DNA from: Martinezella rhizogenes
GTDB lineage: Bacteria; Pseudomonadota; Alphaproteobacteria; Rhizobiales; Rhizobiaceae
Direction of reading: 5' to 3'
Length of the DNA stretch: 64,000 nucleotides
Assembly (NCBI RefSeq): GCF_027460065.1
Contig: NZ_JAPYZZ010000020.1
Coordinates: 1-64,000 of the forward strand
Part shown: piece by piece, positions 25,947-35,377 of the stretch
Position numbering within the stretch: the first letter of the stretch is position 1
Layout of the letters: the number at the start of each line of letters is the position of its first letter
Position numbers and translations under genes: made by a program
The notes under the pieces: model-generated
Told to the model about the DNA's origin: nothing
Database searches by the model: none
What the model saw: only the letters and a program-made list of their open reading frames with translations

Positions 25947-26111
25947 ACCACAACCAATATGCCCGGGTGGCGGCAATCCATGATTTGCCGCCCCGAAACT
26001 CAATGACATAGTTGTGGAGAAAATCACGTCGGCATGGCCGGGGCTTGGTCCATTCCGGTCCAACGAGCCTGTCGGCTTGCAGGAAGCCAGGAGCTAACCG
26101 ATTGGCTGAAA

Positions 26112-26136
26112 AAGAAAAAACCCGCCGAAGCGGGTT
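26112..26136 (-). terminator. Terminator downstream of tRNA-Leu
   Basis: AACCCGC and GCGGGTT pair around a CGAA/TTCG tetraloop. On the minus strand a T-rich run follows, five bases beyond the tRNA 3' end. Confidence 0.85.
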
Positions 26137-26140
26137 TCTT

Positions 26141-26225
26141 TGGTGCGGTCGAGAAGACTCGAACTTCCACGGGTTGCCCCACAGCGACCTCAACGCTGCG
26201 CGTCTACCAATTCCGCCACGACCGC
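26141..26225 (-). tRNA. tRNA-Leu (anticodon GAG)
   Basis: The minus strand folds into a class II tRNA of 85 bases including the encoded CCA. The acceptor stem is GCGGTCG/CGACCGC, the anticodon stem CAGCG/CGCTG encloses the loop TTGAGGT (anticodon GAG, reading CUC and CUU), a long variable arm follows, and the T-loop is GTTCGAGTC. A terminator lies directly downstream. Confidence 0.95.
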
Positions 26226-26414
26226 ATCGTGGTAGGCGTCGACTTGCGCCGACGGGGGTGCATGTAGCAAAAGGATTTTGGGTGCACAAGAGCGTCGTGA
26301 CAGTTTTTTGAAATTAAAAATCGCACTGCACCATCCTATATGCAGGAAGCCCGGAAATGCTGGGGTTGCGGCCTTGTCGTCATTTTGCGAGAAGGCTGTG
26401 GAAAGGACTTTTTC

Positions 26415-27146
26415 ATGCTCACACGCACGGATATCGAGACAAATATGTTCCCGGCCGCCGGATCAGCGCCCGTTCGCTGGCGAATCTCGGATGGTCTTGT
26501 TCCTTACGGGCAGGCTATCGAGGAGATGGAGCGTGAGGTTGCCGCTATCGCCGCCGGCGAGGCCGACGAACTCGTCTGGCTGCTGGAGCATCCTCCGCTT
26601 TATACCGCCGGCACCAGTGCCGATGTGGCCGACCTCATCGAGCCGGACCGTTTTCCCGTCTTCGCCACGGGTCGCGGCGGCGAATACACCTATCATGGCC
26701 CCGGCCAACGGGTTGTCTACGTCATGCTCGACCTGAAACGCCGCCGGCAGGATGTCCGCGCCTATGTGGCGGCGCTGGAGGATGTCATCATCCGCACGCT
26801 CGACAAGATGAATGTCCGCGGCGAGCGGCGCGAGGATCGCGTCGGTGTCTGGGTCAGACGGCCGGAAAAACCCCTTCTGCCGGATGGCGGCATGGCCGAG
26901 GACAAGATCGCAGCACTCGGCATCCGTCTGCGCAAATGGGTGAGCTTTCACGGGCTGTCGATCAATGTGGATCCCGACCTCTCGCATTTCTCCGGGATCG
27001 TTCCCTGCGGCATCAGCGCCTATGGCGTCACCAGCCTTGTCGATCTCGGATTGCCGGTTATGATCGGCGACGTCGACGTTCTGCTGCGTGAGGCCTTCGA
27101 GGAGGTTTTCGGCCCGGCAGTGCCCGAAACCGGCGCAGGCGGCTGA
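26415..27146 (+). CDS. lipB: Lipoyl(octanoyl) transferase LipB
   Basis: This 243-residue enzyme moves octanoate from acyl carrier protein to the lipoyl domains of 2-oxoacid dehydrogenases, the first step of lipoate synthesis. The conserved blocks are [33 protein letters not shown], the lysine in [10 protein letters not shown] (about 164) and the nucleophile cysteine in [17 protein letters not shown] (Cys198). The start at 26415 follows GAAAGGA; the upstream in-frame start at 26340 adds 25 residues without family support. It lies between the divergently transcribed tRNA-Leu and an alcohol dehydrogenase gene in the same direction. Confidence 0.95.
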   Translation: MLTRTDIETNMFPAAGSAPVRWRISDGLVPYGQAIEEMEREVAAIAAGEADELVWLLEHPPLYTAGTSADVADLIEPDRFPVFATGRGGEYTYHGPGQRVVYVMLDLKRRRQDVRAYVAALEDVIIRTLDKMNVRGERREDRVGVWVRRPEKPLLPDGGMAEDKIAALGIRLRKWVSFHGLSINVDPDLSHFSGIVPCGISAYGVTSLVDLGLPVMIGDVDVLLREAFEEVFGPAVPETGAGG

Positions 27147-27212
27147 TCCTACCGCAACCTTTGTCGCAGGCCGGTGTTTGATGCATCGATCACCACAACA
27201 GGAGGAACGACC

Positions 27213-28280
27213 ATGTTCACAACCTCCGCCTATGCCTGCGATGACGGTTCTTCGCCGATGAAGCTCGCGACCATCAAGCGCCGCGATCCCGGTCCGCGCG
27301 ATGTCGAAATCGAGATCGAATTCTGTGGCGTCTGCCACTCGGATATCCACACGGCCCGCAGCGAATGGCCTGGCTCCCTGTACCCCTGCGTTCCCGGCCA
27401 TGAAATCGTCGGCCGCGTCGGTCGGGTGGGATCGCAGGTCACCCGGTTCAAGACGGGTGAACGCGTCGGTGTCGGCTGTATCGTCGATAGCTGCCGCGAA
27501 TGCGCAAGCTGCGCCGAAGGGCTGGAGCAATATTGCGAAAACGGCATGACCGGCACCTATAACTCCCCGGACAAGGCGATGGGCGGCGGCGCGCATACGC
27601 TTGGCGGCTATTCCGCCCATGTGGTCGTGGATGACCGCTATGTGCTCAATATTCCCGAAGGGCTCGATCCGGCAGCCGCAGCACCGCTGCTCTGCGCGGG
27701 TATCACCACCTATTCGCCGCTGCGCCACTGGAATGCTGGTCCCGGCAAGCGGGTCGGTGTGGTCGGTCTGGGCGGCCTCGGCCATATGGCCGTCAAGCTT
27801 GCCAATGCCATGGGTGCAACCGTCGTCATGATCACCACCTCGCCCGGCAAGGCGGAAGACGCGAAAAAGCTCGGCGCGCATGAGGTGATCGTTTCCCGCG
27901 ATGCGGAGCAGATGAAGAAGGCTGCTTCCAGCCTCGATCTCATCATCGATGCTGTCGCCGCCGACCACGACATCGACGCCTATCTGGCGCTACTGAAACG
28001 CGATGGCGCGCTGGTGCAGGTGGGGGCGCCGGAAAAGCCGCTCTCGGTGATGGCTTTCAGCCTCATCCCCGGCCGCAAGACCTTTGCCGGCTCGATGATC
28101 GGCGGCATTCCCGAGACCCAGGAAATGCTGGATTTCTGCGCCGAAAAAGGCATCGCCGCCGAAATCGAGATGATCGATATCGATCAGATCAACGACGCTT
28201 ATGAACGCATGATAAAAAGCGATGTGCGTTATCGTTTCGTCATTGATATGAAGAGCCTGCCGCGCCAGAAGGCCGCCTGA
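27213..28280 (+). CDS. Zinc-dependent NAD(P) alcohol dehydrogenase (YahK/cinnamyl-ADH type)
   Basis: This 355-residue medium-chain dehydrogenase has the catalytic zinc motif CGVCHSDIHTARSEWPG with GHEIVGRV, the structural zinc cysteines in CRECASCAEGLEQYC, and the cofactor loop GVVGLGGLGHMAVKLANAMG. The pattern fits the YahK/cinnamyl-alcohol dehydrogenase group, which reduces a wide range of aldehydes, usually with NADPH. The start at 27213 (MFTTSAYACDDGS) has AGGAGGA upstream; an earlier in-frame start at 27174 is less likely. It is probably separate from lipB (66-base gap). Confidence 0.93.
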   Translation: MFTTSAYACDDGSSPMKLATIKRRDPGPRDVEIEIEFCGVCHSDIHTARSEWPGSLYPCVPGHEIVGRVGRVGSQVTRFKTGERVGVGCIVDSCRECASCAEGLEQYCENGMTGTYNSPDKAMGGGAHTLGGYSAHVVVDDRYVLNIPEGLDPAAAAPLLCAGITTYSPLRHWNAGPGKRVGVVGLGGLGHMAVKLANAMGATVVMITTSPGKAEDAKKLGAHEVIVSRDAEQMKKAASSLDLIIDAVAADHDIDAYLALLKRDGALVQVGAPEKPLSVMAFSLIPGRKTFAGSMIGGIPETQEMLDFCAEKGIAAEIEMIDIDQINDAYERMIKSDVRYRFVIDMKSLPRQKAA

Positions 28281-28353
28281 CCTCTGGAAGGGGGCGACCT
28301 TGCAGGCGTCCCCTCTCCCGTTAGACCTACTGGTCGAAAGCGTAGCCTGACCC

Positions 28354-29289
28354 ATGACCAGCCAGACCGGTTTCAACGACATCGCCAAGGGCATGACCAT
28401 CATGGCGGGTTGCATGCTTGTGCTGCCGGTCATGGACGCGATCGCCAAATACATGGCGGTCAGCGGCGGCATGTCGCCGGCGCAGGTGACCTTCTACCGA
28501 TTCTTTTTTCAGGTCCTGTGCACCCTGCCGCTGCTGCTGGTGGTGTCACCCGGGGCCCTGTTCAGAGCCAAACGGCCATGGATGAACTGCCTGCGCGGCG
28601 TGCTGCACGCCTCCGCCAGCCTGATGTTCTTCGCCGCCGTCAAATACATGCCGCTTGCCGATGTCTTCGCGATCTATTTCGTCGAGCCTTTCATGCTGAC
28701 AATGATGTCGGCTCTCTTTCTCGGCGACAAGGTGGGCTGGAAGCGCTGGACGGCGATCGTGGTGGGTTTCGGCGGCGCGCTGATCGTCATCCAGCCGAGT
28801 TTCGAAATCTTCGGCTGGACCTCGCTTCTGCCGGTCGCCTGCGCGTTTTTCTATACGCTTTATCTGTTCCTGAACCGCGCCATCGGTGATGCCGACAGCC
28901 CGCTTGTGATGCAGACCATGTCCGGCATCGCCGGCACGCTGTTCATGGCCGCTGCACTTTTTATCGGCGATGCTCTTGGAGACAAGGACTTTGTCGTCTC
29001 GCTTCCGCAATCCTCCTTCGCGCTTGTCCTGCTGGTTCTGCTGGGATCGATATCCGGCTACATGCACCTGCTGATCGTCAGGGCCTTCCGGCTGGCGCCG
29101 CTGTCTTTGCTGGCGCCATTCCAGTATTTCGAGATCATCTCGGCGACGATTCTCGGTTATGCGCTGTTTTCGGATTTTCCCACCCCATCGAAATGGCTCG
29201 GCATCCTCATCATCGTCGCATCCGGCCTCTTCATCATCTGGCGCGAGCGCCAGCAGCCCGCCTCCACCCCGCCGCTCGACGGACAATGA
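28354..29289 (+). CDS. DMT family transporter (EamA domain)
   Basis: This 311-residue protein has ten hydrophobic helices arranged as two EamA repeats, the usual drug/metabolite transporter layout. Recognisable segments are AKGMTIMAGCMLVLPVMDAI near the start and FGGALIVIQPSFEIFGW mid-protein, with ISATILGYALFSDFPTPSKW in the second repeat. The substrate is unknown; many members export amino acids or metabolites. The ribosome site before 28354 is weak, and a start at the next methionine is possible. It converges with the small membrane-anchored gene at 29302. Confidence 0.88.
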   Translation: MTSQTGFNDIAKGMTIMAGCMLVLPVMDAIAKYMAVSGGMSPAQVTFYRFFFQVLCTLPLLLVVSPGALFRAKRPWMNCLRGVLHASASLMFFAAVKYMPLADVFAIYFVEPFMLTMMSALFLGDKVGWKRWTAIVVGFGGALIVIQPSFEIFGWTSLLPVACAFFYTLYLFLNRAIGDADSPLVMQTMSGIAGTLFMAAALFIGDALGDKDFVVSLPQSSFALVLLVLLGSISGYMHLLIVRAFRLAPLSLLAPFQYFEIISATILGYALFSDFPTPSKWLGILIIVASGLFIIWRERQQPASTPPLDGQ

Positions 29290-29301
29290 CAGGGACGCGC
29301 T

Positions 29302-29760
29302 TCAGGTACCTGATGGCAGCGGCCCTTCATCGTGATGATCCTGCGCCTCCACGAGGCTGCCAAGCAGCCACAGCGAAACCTCGGCGGCCTCTCCGGCAGA
29401 TTTGAAGCGGTATGAGCCGCTATATTTGGGCATATCGAAGAAGGTGACGACAAAACCGTCGCCGGTTTCCAGGCTCTCAACCCGGATGCGCTCGGGATCG
29501 ATCATCACACAGACATAGTGGGACCCCATATTGCGCATGAAACCGGCCTTGTTGTCATGCAGCCGCACGAAAGCCGCGGCGCCATCGGCCGTCATATGCA
29601 GGCTTCTGATCGCCTCATTGGGAAAAGCACGGGCGAAATCCATGATCGCCTGCCCAACATCGTGGCTGCTATCCTCTTCGGTCGCCCGCGACATGCGCCA
29701 GGCATAAACGGCAAAGACCGAAAGCAGCACGAAAACGATAATCCAGATCGCCAAATTCAT
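29302..29760 (-). CDS. Hypothetical membrane-anchored protein
   Basis: This 152-residue protein has an N-terminal hydrophobic helix (MNLAIWIIVFVLLSVFAVYA) and a soluble domain with MGSHYVCVMIDPERIRVESL and FVVTFFDMPKYSGSYRFKSA blocks. I do not recognise a family. The start at 29760 is chosen because GAGGGAG lies upstream; a longer frame to 29832 adds basic residues with no support. The domain size and mixed beta pattern would suit a small periplasmic or cytoplasmic ligand-binding role, but that is a guess. Confidence 0.65.
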   Translation of the reverse strand: MNLAIWIIVFVLLSVFAVYAWRMSRATEEDSSHDVGQAIMDFARAFPNEAIRSLHMTADGAAAFVRLHDNKAGFMRNMGSHYVCVMIDPERIRVESLETGDGFVVTFFDMPKYSGSYRFKSAGEAAEVSLWLLGSLVEAQDHHDEGPLPSGT

Positions 29761-29883
29761 CCGGGACGCTCCCTCAGTACCGAAACCCCTCGATTCGCGA
29801 CTCGAAACGACACGAACCCGATCTGGGTTCATAAAGATCGAGGCTTGCGTGAAGTGTGGCTCCCGGTGACAGGCGCCCTGTGA

Positions 29884-30729
29884 TCAGAAACGCTTGAGGA
29901 AAGAGGCCTTCGCAAGCAGCCATTGCCGGCGAAGCTGCGACAATTGCAGATCGCCGTCGAATACCCCTGCGCCCGCCTTTCTGGCGGCAGAGATGACCGG
30001 GCCGGACAGAGCGACGGGCAGATAGGCGGCAAAGAGATTTTTCGAGATCGTCGCGCGTCTTGCCTTCTCGATATGATCGAGCGCATGGGCAGCAAAAATT
30101 TCCACCGCGATGCCGATACGCTGCCTGTCCCGACCCGCAAGAAAAGTTTCACGATCGAGACCAGCCGCCGCCAGCATGTCGGCGGGAATATAGACCTGTC
30201 CGCGACGCCGATGGAGCGGCATGAGCAGCAGCATGCCGGCCATGGCCTGGGCCACGCCCGCATGTCCCGCCGCTTCCGCGCTTTGAGCGGCATCCTCAGC
30301 CGAATGCACGAGGCTTGCGAGCTGGATCAGCGCCGAGGCGGTTTCGCCGGCATAGCCCTCAAGCGCATTACGATCCTCGAAGAGATCGTCATAAAGATCG
30401 AAGATACGTGCCTCGATCATATTGCCAAGCACCGGGCGCGGCAGGCGATATTGCTCGATCGTGGTCATAAGCGCTGCGGCCACCGGATGAGACTGGCTGT
30501 CACCGTGCGGATTGCCGTCAATAAGGTCACGCCACCATTGCATGCGCACCTCACCCGGCAGCGCCTCGCGCACGGAATCGCGGATGCGGGCGATTTCGGC
30601 ATTGAATGCATAGAGCGCCGCCAGGGCATTGCGCTTGTCGGCAGGCGACAGAAGGCAGGCGAGATAGCGGTCACGATCAGTGTCGCGCAGCGTCGCGAGG
30701 CAGACATCGAGATTTTCTGTGGGTTCCAT
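29884..30729 (-). CDS. Squalene/phytoene synthase family protein (NDUFAF6-like)
   Basis: This 281-residue protein has the trans-isoprenyl synthase fold: ALYAFNAEIARIRDSVREA in the first-motif region and ARIFDLYDDLFEDRNALEGYAGETASALIQLA in the second. Aspartate-rich motifs are weaker than in true phytoene synthase (IARIRDSV for DxxxD), and no carotenoid or hopanoid genes are adjacent. It most resembles the NDUFAF6-type branch, which in mitochondria assists respiratory complex I assembly. It lies 23 bases after the Mth938-like gene in the secDF operon. Enzyme or assembly factor cannot be decided from sequence alone. Confidence 0.8.
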   Translation of the reverse strand: MEPTENLDVCLATLRDTDRDRYLACLLSPADKRNALAALYAFNAEIARIRDSVREALPGEVRMQWWRDLIDGNPHGDSQSHPVAAALMTTIEQYRLPRPVLGNMIEARIFDLYDDLFEDRNALEGYAGETASALIQLASLVHSAEDAAQSAEAAGHAGVAQAMAGMLLLMPLHRRRGQVYIPADMLAAAGLDRETFLAGRDRQRIGIAVEIFAAHALDHIEKARRATISKNLFAAYLPVALSGPVISAARKAGAGVFDGDLQLSQLRRQWLLAKASFLKRF

Positions 30730-30752
30730 GGTTCCCCGCGCGCGAAACGCCC

Positions 30753-31145
30753 TCAGCCTTCGACGGCAATCAGCGCCGCGGCGACGGCACGCGATTCCGA
30801 AAGCATGATATTATAGGTACGGACGGCAGCACCCGTGCTCATCGGGTCAACCGAAATACCCGCCTCCTTAAAGGCCGTACGCAATTCTTTCGGCAGGACC
30901 CGCATGCCGTCACCCGTGCCGATCAGCAGCACTTCGATATCCTGCGCTTCCGCCAGAACCTTTTCGAAATGCCCGATGGTCAATTCTTTCGGATCAACGG
31001 GCTCCCACCCGTAAATGCCCGAAGGCAAAAGCAGAAGAGAGCCACGATGTGACATGTCGGCAAAGCGGAAGCCGCCATTGCCATAGGCATCGAGGGGCGC
31101 CCGGCCGGGAAAATGGGCCGGGCGTATTTCGATCCCGCCGGCCAT
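30753..31145 (-). CDS. Mth938-like domain protein (NDUFAF3-like)
   Basis: This 130-residue protein has the Mth938/DUF498 fold: FRFADMSHRGSLLLLPSGIY near the start and EVLLIGTGDGMRVLPKELR in the centre, ending with ALIAVEG. Human NDUFAF3, a complex I assembly factor, belongs to this family; the bacterial function is unknown. Its ATG shares one base with the secDF stop codon (TGATG), so translation is coupled to the Sec translocase subunit. The next gene, 23 bases downstream, is homologous to another complex I assembly factor. Confidence 0.85.
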   Translation of the reverse strand: MAGGIEIRPAHFPGRAPLDAYGNGGFRFADMSHRGSLLLLPSGIYGWEPVDPKELTIGHFEKVLAEAQDIEVLLIGTGDGMRVLPKELRTAFKEAGISVDPMSTGAAVRTYNIMLSESRAVAAALIAVEG

Positions 31146-33706
31146 CAGACGGCAGGCTTGCCGCCGATGGCATTGGTTTTGTCGTTCTTCTCGTCTTCCG
31201 CATCCTTGCTGTCAGGACGCAGCTTGAAGGCGATCAGCACCGGAGCGGCAATGTAAAGCGACGAGAACACGCCGATACCGACACCGAACAGCATGGCGAA
31301 GGTGAAGGAACGGATGACTTCGCCACCGAAGAGATACAGCGACAGAAGGGCCAGAAGGACCGTCAGACCGGTGAGGATCGTACGCGAAAGCGTCTGGTTC
31401 AGCGACGCGTCGATAATCATCGGGAGCGGCATCTTTTTATAACGCCTGAGGTTTTCGCGGATACGGTCATAGATGACGACGGTGTCGTTCAGCGAATAAC
31501 CGATGATCGTCAGGATCGCCGCGATACTGGTGAGGTTGAACTCTATCCCCAGGAACACGAACAGGCCGATGGTGAAGACCACGTCATGCACCATCGAGAT
31601 GACCGCGCCGAGCGCAAACTGCCACTCGAAACGCACCCAGATGTAAACCATGATCGCGCTCATCGCGAGCAGGATGCCGATCGTGGAGGTGAAGGTCAGG
31701 TCACCCGACACGGCCGGGCCGACAACTTCAACGCGGCGGAAATCGTAGTTGGCTTCAAGTTCGCCGCGTACCAGGGTGATGGCCGACTGCTCGGCATTTT
31801 CGCCGCCGTCCTGCGCCTGGATGCGGATGAGAACATCCTGCGGCGTGCCGAAGTTCTGCGCCTGGATTTCACCGAGGTTCAGCTGGTTCAGGCGATCACG
31901 AATATCGGCGAGATCGGCGTCACCCTGCTTGGCGCGCACTTCGATGACCGAGCCACCCTGGAAATCGATGCCGAGGTTCAGACCCTTTGTCACGAAACCG
32001 CCGATGCAGGCGAGCATGATCGCACCAGTGATCATGAACACAACGCGGCGATAGCGCATGAAGGGAATATCGCGTCCGTCGAACATGGCGGTGCGAACAC
32101 CCTTCGGCAGGTGCTTCGGACGGCTGCGGCGAACCCAGTAGCCGAACATCCATGCCGTCAGCGTATAGGCGGTGAAGACGGTGGTGATGATACCGACCGC
32201 AAGCGTAACGGCGAAGCCCTTGACCGGACCGGTGCCCATGTAGAACAGCACGCTCGCCACGATCAGCGTCGTCAGGTTGGCGTCGATAATCGTCGCAAAG
32301 GCGCGTGTGAAGCCGTTATCCAGCGACTGGATCAGCGGCTTTCCGCTCTTCACCTCTTCGCGTATGCGCTCGTAGATCAGAACGTTGGAGTCCACCGCCA
32401 TGCCGATGGTCAGAACGATACCGGCAATACCTGGTAGCGTAAGCGTCGATCCGATCACACTGAGGACAGCGAGCAGCATGACGATGTTGACGATGAGCGC
32501 GATATTCGCCAGCAGGCCGAAAAAGCCATAGAAAACGAACATGAAGATAAGGACGCCGACCGCGCCGATGGCGCTTGCCACCAGACCGGCGGTGATGGAG
32601 TCGTTACCAAGGCTCGGGCCGACGGTGCGTTCCTCAACCACGGTCAGCGTGGCAGGCAGTGCGCCTGCGCGCAGGAGAACGGCGAGGTCGTTGGCGCCCT
32701 GCACCGAGAAACTTCCGGAGATCTGTCCGGAACCGCCGATGATCGGCTCACGGATCACAGGCGCGGAAATCACCTGATTGTCGAGCACGATGGCGAAAGG
32801 CTTGCCGACATTCTGCTGTGTCGCCTGCGCGAAGCGCTGTGCGCCACGGCTGTCGAAGCGGAAGGTGACGACGGGTTCGTTAGTCTGCTGGTTGAAGCTT
32901 GCCTGCGCATCGACGAGATTGTCGCCGGATACGAGCGCGCGACGCTCCACCAGATAGGGAACCGGCGGATCGTCCTGCGAATAAAGAACTTCCGAGGTCG
33001 CGGGCGGACGGCCGTTCATCGCCTCCTGCACCGGCATTGTCGTGTCGACCATGCGGAAGGAAAGCTTTGCCGTCTGGTTGAGAAGCGATTTCAGGCGCTG
33101 CGGATCCTGAAGACCCGGCACCTGCACGATGATGCGGTCGGAACCCTGACGCTGGATGAGCGGCTCGGTGGTGCCGACTTCGTCAACGCGGCGGCGCACG
33201 ACTTCGATGGACTGCGATACGGCCGAGGACAGGCGGTAATCGATGCCCGCATCCGAAAGGTTGAGACGCAGCAGGTTGTCGCCGCCGTCGCTCATCGTCA
33301 CTTCCGTAATGGAACCACCGACCAGCGTGCCGGCGGACACCGGTAACGTCAGATCGCGAAGCGCGGTCTTGGCCGCTTCCATCTGGGCGGGATCGCTGAT
33401 GCGGACCTGGACCTGCTGGCCGTTGCCGGTCAGGCCAGAATAGCGGATATTGGCGTCGCGAAGCTGCGTGCGCACATCGCCCACGATCGTTTCAAGCCGT
33501 TCCTTGACGATGTCGGAACGCTCGATCTTGAGCATGATGTGCGAGCCGCCCTGAAGGTCGAGACCGAGCGTTACCTTGTTGTCCTTGTACCAGGCAGGCA
33601 TGCCCTCCAGCTGTTTGTCCGTAAACAGGTTGGGAGAGGCGATGAAGACGCTTGCCAGCACAAGCAGCCAGATGAAGACTGTTTTCCAACGGGAAAAATG
33701 AAGCAT
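31145..33706 (-). CDS. secDF: Protein translocase subunit SecDF (fused)
   Basis: This protein of about 853 residues fuses SecD and SecF, as in many alphaproteobacteria, and uses proton flow to help pull preproteins through SecYEG. The SecD half has LGLDLQGGSHIMLKI, the periplasmic P1 domain and GIAGIVLTIGMAVDSNVLIYERIREE; the SecF half starts near residue 545 with LGIDFQGGSVIEVRA and includes GYSLNDTVVIYDRIREN. I start at the ATG at 33706 (MLHFSRWKT); a TTG five codons earlier is open. It follows yajC by 82 bases and is followed by two assembly-factor-like genes. Confidence 0.96.
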   Translation of the reverse strand: MLHFSRWKTVFIWLLVLASVFIASPNLFTDKQLEGMPAWYKDNKVTLGLDLQGGSHIMLKIERSDIVKERLETIVGDVRTQLRDANIRYSGLTGNGQQVQVRISDPAQMEAAKTALRDLTLPVSAGTLVGGSITEVTMSDGGDNLLRLNLSDAGIDYRLSSAVSQSIEVVRRRVDEVGTTEPLIQRQGSDRIIVQVPGLQDPQRLKSLLNQTAKLSFRMVDTTMPVQEAMNGRPPATSEVLYSQDDPPVPYLVERRALVSGDNLVDAQASFNQQTNEPVVTFRFDSRGAQRFAQATQQNVGKPFAIVLDNQVISAPVIREPIIGGSGQISGSFSVQGANDLAVLLRAGALPATLTVVEERTVGPSLGNDSITAGLVASAIGAVGVLIFMFVFYGFFGLLANIALIVNIVMLLAVLSVIGSTLTLPGIAGIVLTIGMAVDSNVLIYERIREEVKSGKPLIQSLDNGFTRAFATIIDANLTTLIVASVLFYMGTGPVKGFAVTLAVGIITTVFTAYTLTAWMFGYWVRRSRPKHLPKGVRTAMFDGRDIPFMRYRRVVFMITGAIMLACIGGFVTKGLNLGIDFQGGSVIEVRAKQGDADLADIRDRLNQLNLGEIQAQNFGTPQDVLIRIQAQDGGENAEQSAITLVRGELEANYDFRRVEVVGPAVSGDLTFTSTIGILLAMSAIMVYIWVRFEWQFALGAVISMVHDVVFTIGLFVFLGIEFNLTSIAAILTIIGYSLNDTVVIYDRIRENLRRYKKMPLPMIIDASLNQTLSRTILTGLTVLLALLSLYLFGGEVIRSFTFAMLFGVGIGVFSSLYIAAPVLIAFKLRPDSKDAEDEKNDKTNAIGGKPAV

Positions 33707-33788
33707 TTCGATCTCGGTCAAGGTTGGGGGTCGCGCGGATAGCGCAACCCGTCAAAATTCGGAAGCAGGCATCGGTTATCCGGCAGGA

Positions 33789-34136
33789 TCAGGAAGCGGC
33801 TTCCGTCTTGACCACTTCGCCCTTCACGCGCACTTCGGCGATATAAGCGCGAGCGGCACGGATTTTCACGCCTTCGGCGATTTCGACTTCGAGTTCATTG
33901 TCGTCGATGACCTTGGTCACCTTGCCAACGATGCCGCCGCCGAGAACGACCTGATCGCCACGGCGAATATTGGTCAGCGTTTCCTGGCGCTTCTTCATCT
34001 GTGCGCGCTGCGGACGGATGAGGAAAAAGTACCAGACGACCATAAGCGGCGCAAACAGGAAAAGCATTTCCAGGCCGGAACCGAAGGCCGATGCGCCGCC
34101 CGCTGCGTCCTGGGCAAAAGCTTGACTAATGAACAT
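33789..34136 (-). CDS. yajC: Preprotein translocase subunit YajC
   Basis: This 115-residue protein has one membrane helix (LEMLFLFAPLMVVWYFFLIRP) followed by the conserved QRAQMKKRQETLTNIRRGDQ segment and the KVTKVIDDNELEVEIAEGVK domain. YajC associates with SecDF in the inner membrane. GGAG lies upstream of the ATG. It leads the yajC-secDF-Mth938-phytoene-synthase-like operon, a common alphaproteobacterial arrangement. Confidence 0.95.
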   Translation of the reverse strand: MFISQAFAQDAAGGASAFGSGLEMLFLFAPLMVVWYFFLIRPQRAQMKKRQETLTNIRRGDQVVLGGGIVGKVTKVIDDNELEVEIAEGVKIRAARAYIAEVRVKGEVVKTEAAS

Positions 34137-34343
34137 ATAAAACTCCTCAACGATTACGGCACGACCTCGTATGCCGCCCCAGCTTTCAAGCCGCCGGAAT
34201 ATAGTGGGGAACGCCGGGATTGCAACAGATGCAGGGCCCTCGCCGTACCGATTCCGGACCTCTTAACCTTTATGGTGCGGAAACACCATGCTAGGCCGGG
34301 CGCAAAACAGAGTTTTGAACACCAGACAAGCGGAAGAAACACC

Positions 34344-35216
34344 ATGATTCGAGAAGAAACGGCCTCCCTGCTTCTTTCAGAACTGCGCCGGCTCACCAAC
34401 GCCGTTGAACGGCTGGCCGGACCGGCGCCCGCCGTAAACGACTGGAATGCGGCGGATTGTTTCGTCTGGACCCCGGTGAATTCTTTCCTTCAGCCGGTTG
34501 CCCGCCCCAACCGCATCGCGTTGAAACTCATTCGCGGCGTCGATCATGTGCGTGATATCCTGCACGAAAACACGCTGCGTTTCGCGGAAGGTTTCGCCGC
34601 CAACAATGTGCTCCTGTGGGGCGCACGTGGCATGGGAAAATCCTCGCTGGTCAAGGCCGTTCACGAAGATGTGCGCGCCGCGAGCGGCGTTTCCCTGAAG
34701 CTGGTGGAAGTGCACCGCGAGGACATCCACACCCTGCCCGCTTTGCTGGATATATTGAAGGCCTCCGCCCAACTCGTCATCGTTTTCTGCGACGACCTCT
34801 CCTTCGACCATGACGACACGGCCTATAAGTCGCTGAAGGCGGCACTCGACGGCGGCATCGAAGGGCGGCCGGACAACGTGCTGTTTTACGCCACCTCCAA
34901 TCGCCGCCACCTTCTGCCGCGCCACATGATGGAGAACGAGCAGTCGACCGCCATCAATCCTTCGGAAGCGGTCGAGGAAAAGGTATCGCTGTCAGACCGT
35001 TTCGGCCTGTGGCTCGGCTTCCACAAATGCGGTCAGGAAGACTATCTGACGATGATCGACAGCTATGCCGAGCATTTCGATCTGGGTCTCGACCGCGAGA
35101 CCCTGCATCACGAAGCGCTGGAATGGGCGACGACCCGTGGCGGCCGCTCGGGCCGCGTGGCCTGGCAATATATTCAGGATGCCGCCGGCCGCCTCAGAAA
35201 ACCGCTCGACAGATAA
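34344..35216 (+). CDS. ATP-binding protein, DUF815 family
   Basis: This 290-residue P-loop ATPase has the DUF815 layout: a helical N-terminus, the Walker A motif GARGMGKSS at 93-101, Walker B in LVIVFCDDLSF and a conserved YATSNRRHLLPRHM sensor-1 region, then EKVSLSDRFGLWLGF. These are AAA-like proteins with no firm role, often linked by context to loading or remodelling. No membrane segment is visible. The gene is divergent from yajC with a 207-base gap and stands alone before the formaldehyde dehydrogenase gene. Confidence 0.88.
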   Translation: MIREETASLLLSELRRLTNAVERLAGPAPAVNDWNAADCFVWTPVNSFLQPVARPNRIALKLIRGVDHVRDILHENTLRFAEGFAANNVLLWGARGMGKSSLVKAVHEDVRAASGVSLKLVEVHREDIHTLPALLDILKASAQLVIVFCDDLSFDHDDTAYKSLKAALDGGIEGRPDNVLFYATSNRRHLLPRHMMENEQSTAINPSEAVEEKVSLSDRFGLWLGFHKCGQEDYLTMIDSYAEHFDLGLDRETLHHEALEWATTRGGRSGRVAWQYIQDAAGRLRKPLDR

Positions 35217-35377
35217 CGCCACCGTGACATCAGGCGAAACGCGGTGTCGTTACGACCACACCGCGTGTCGTATTCCCGAACGCCCCATCTCCCGCCACAT
35301 GATTTGCTGCATCCATGGAGTCACCTGCCCGCGGAGGAGCCGGCAGGCACAATGTTCAAACCATGGAGGAGATGGAT

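Noticed and set aside
26463-27968. A 501-residue minus-strand frame across lipB and the alcohol dehydrogenase gene
   Set aside because: It is antisense to two recognised genes and has a non-coding composition rich in His and Asp repeats.
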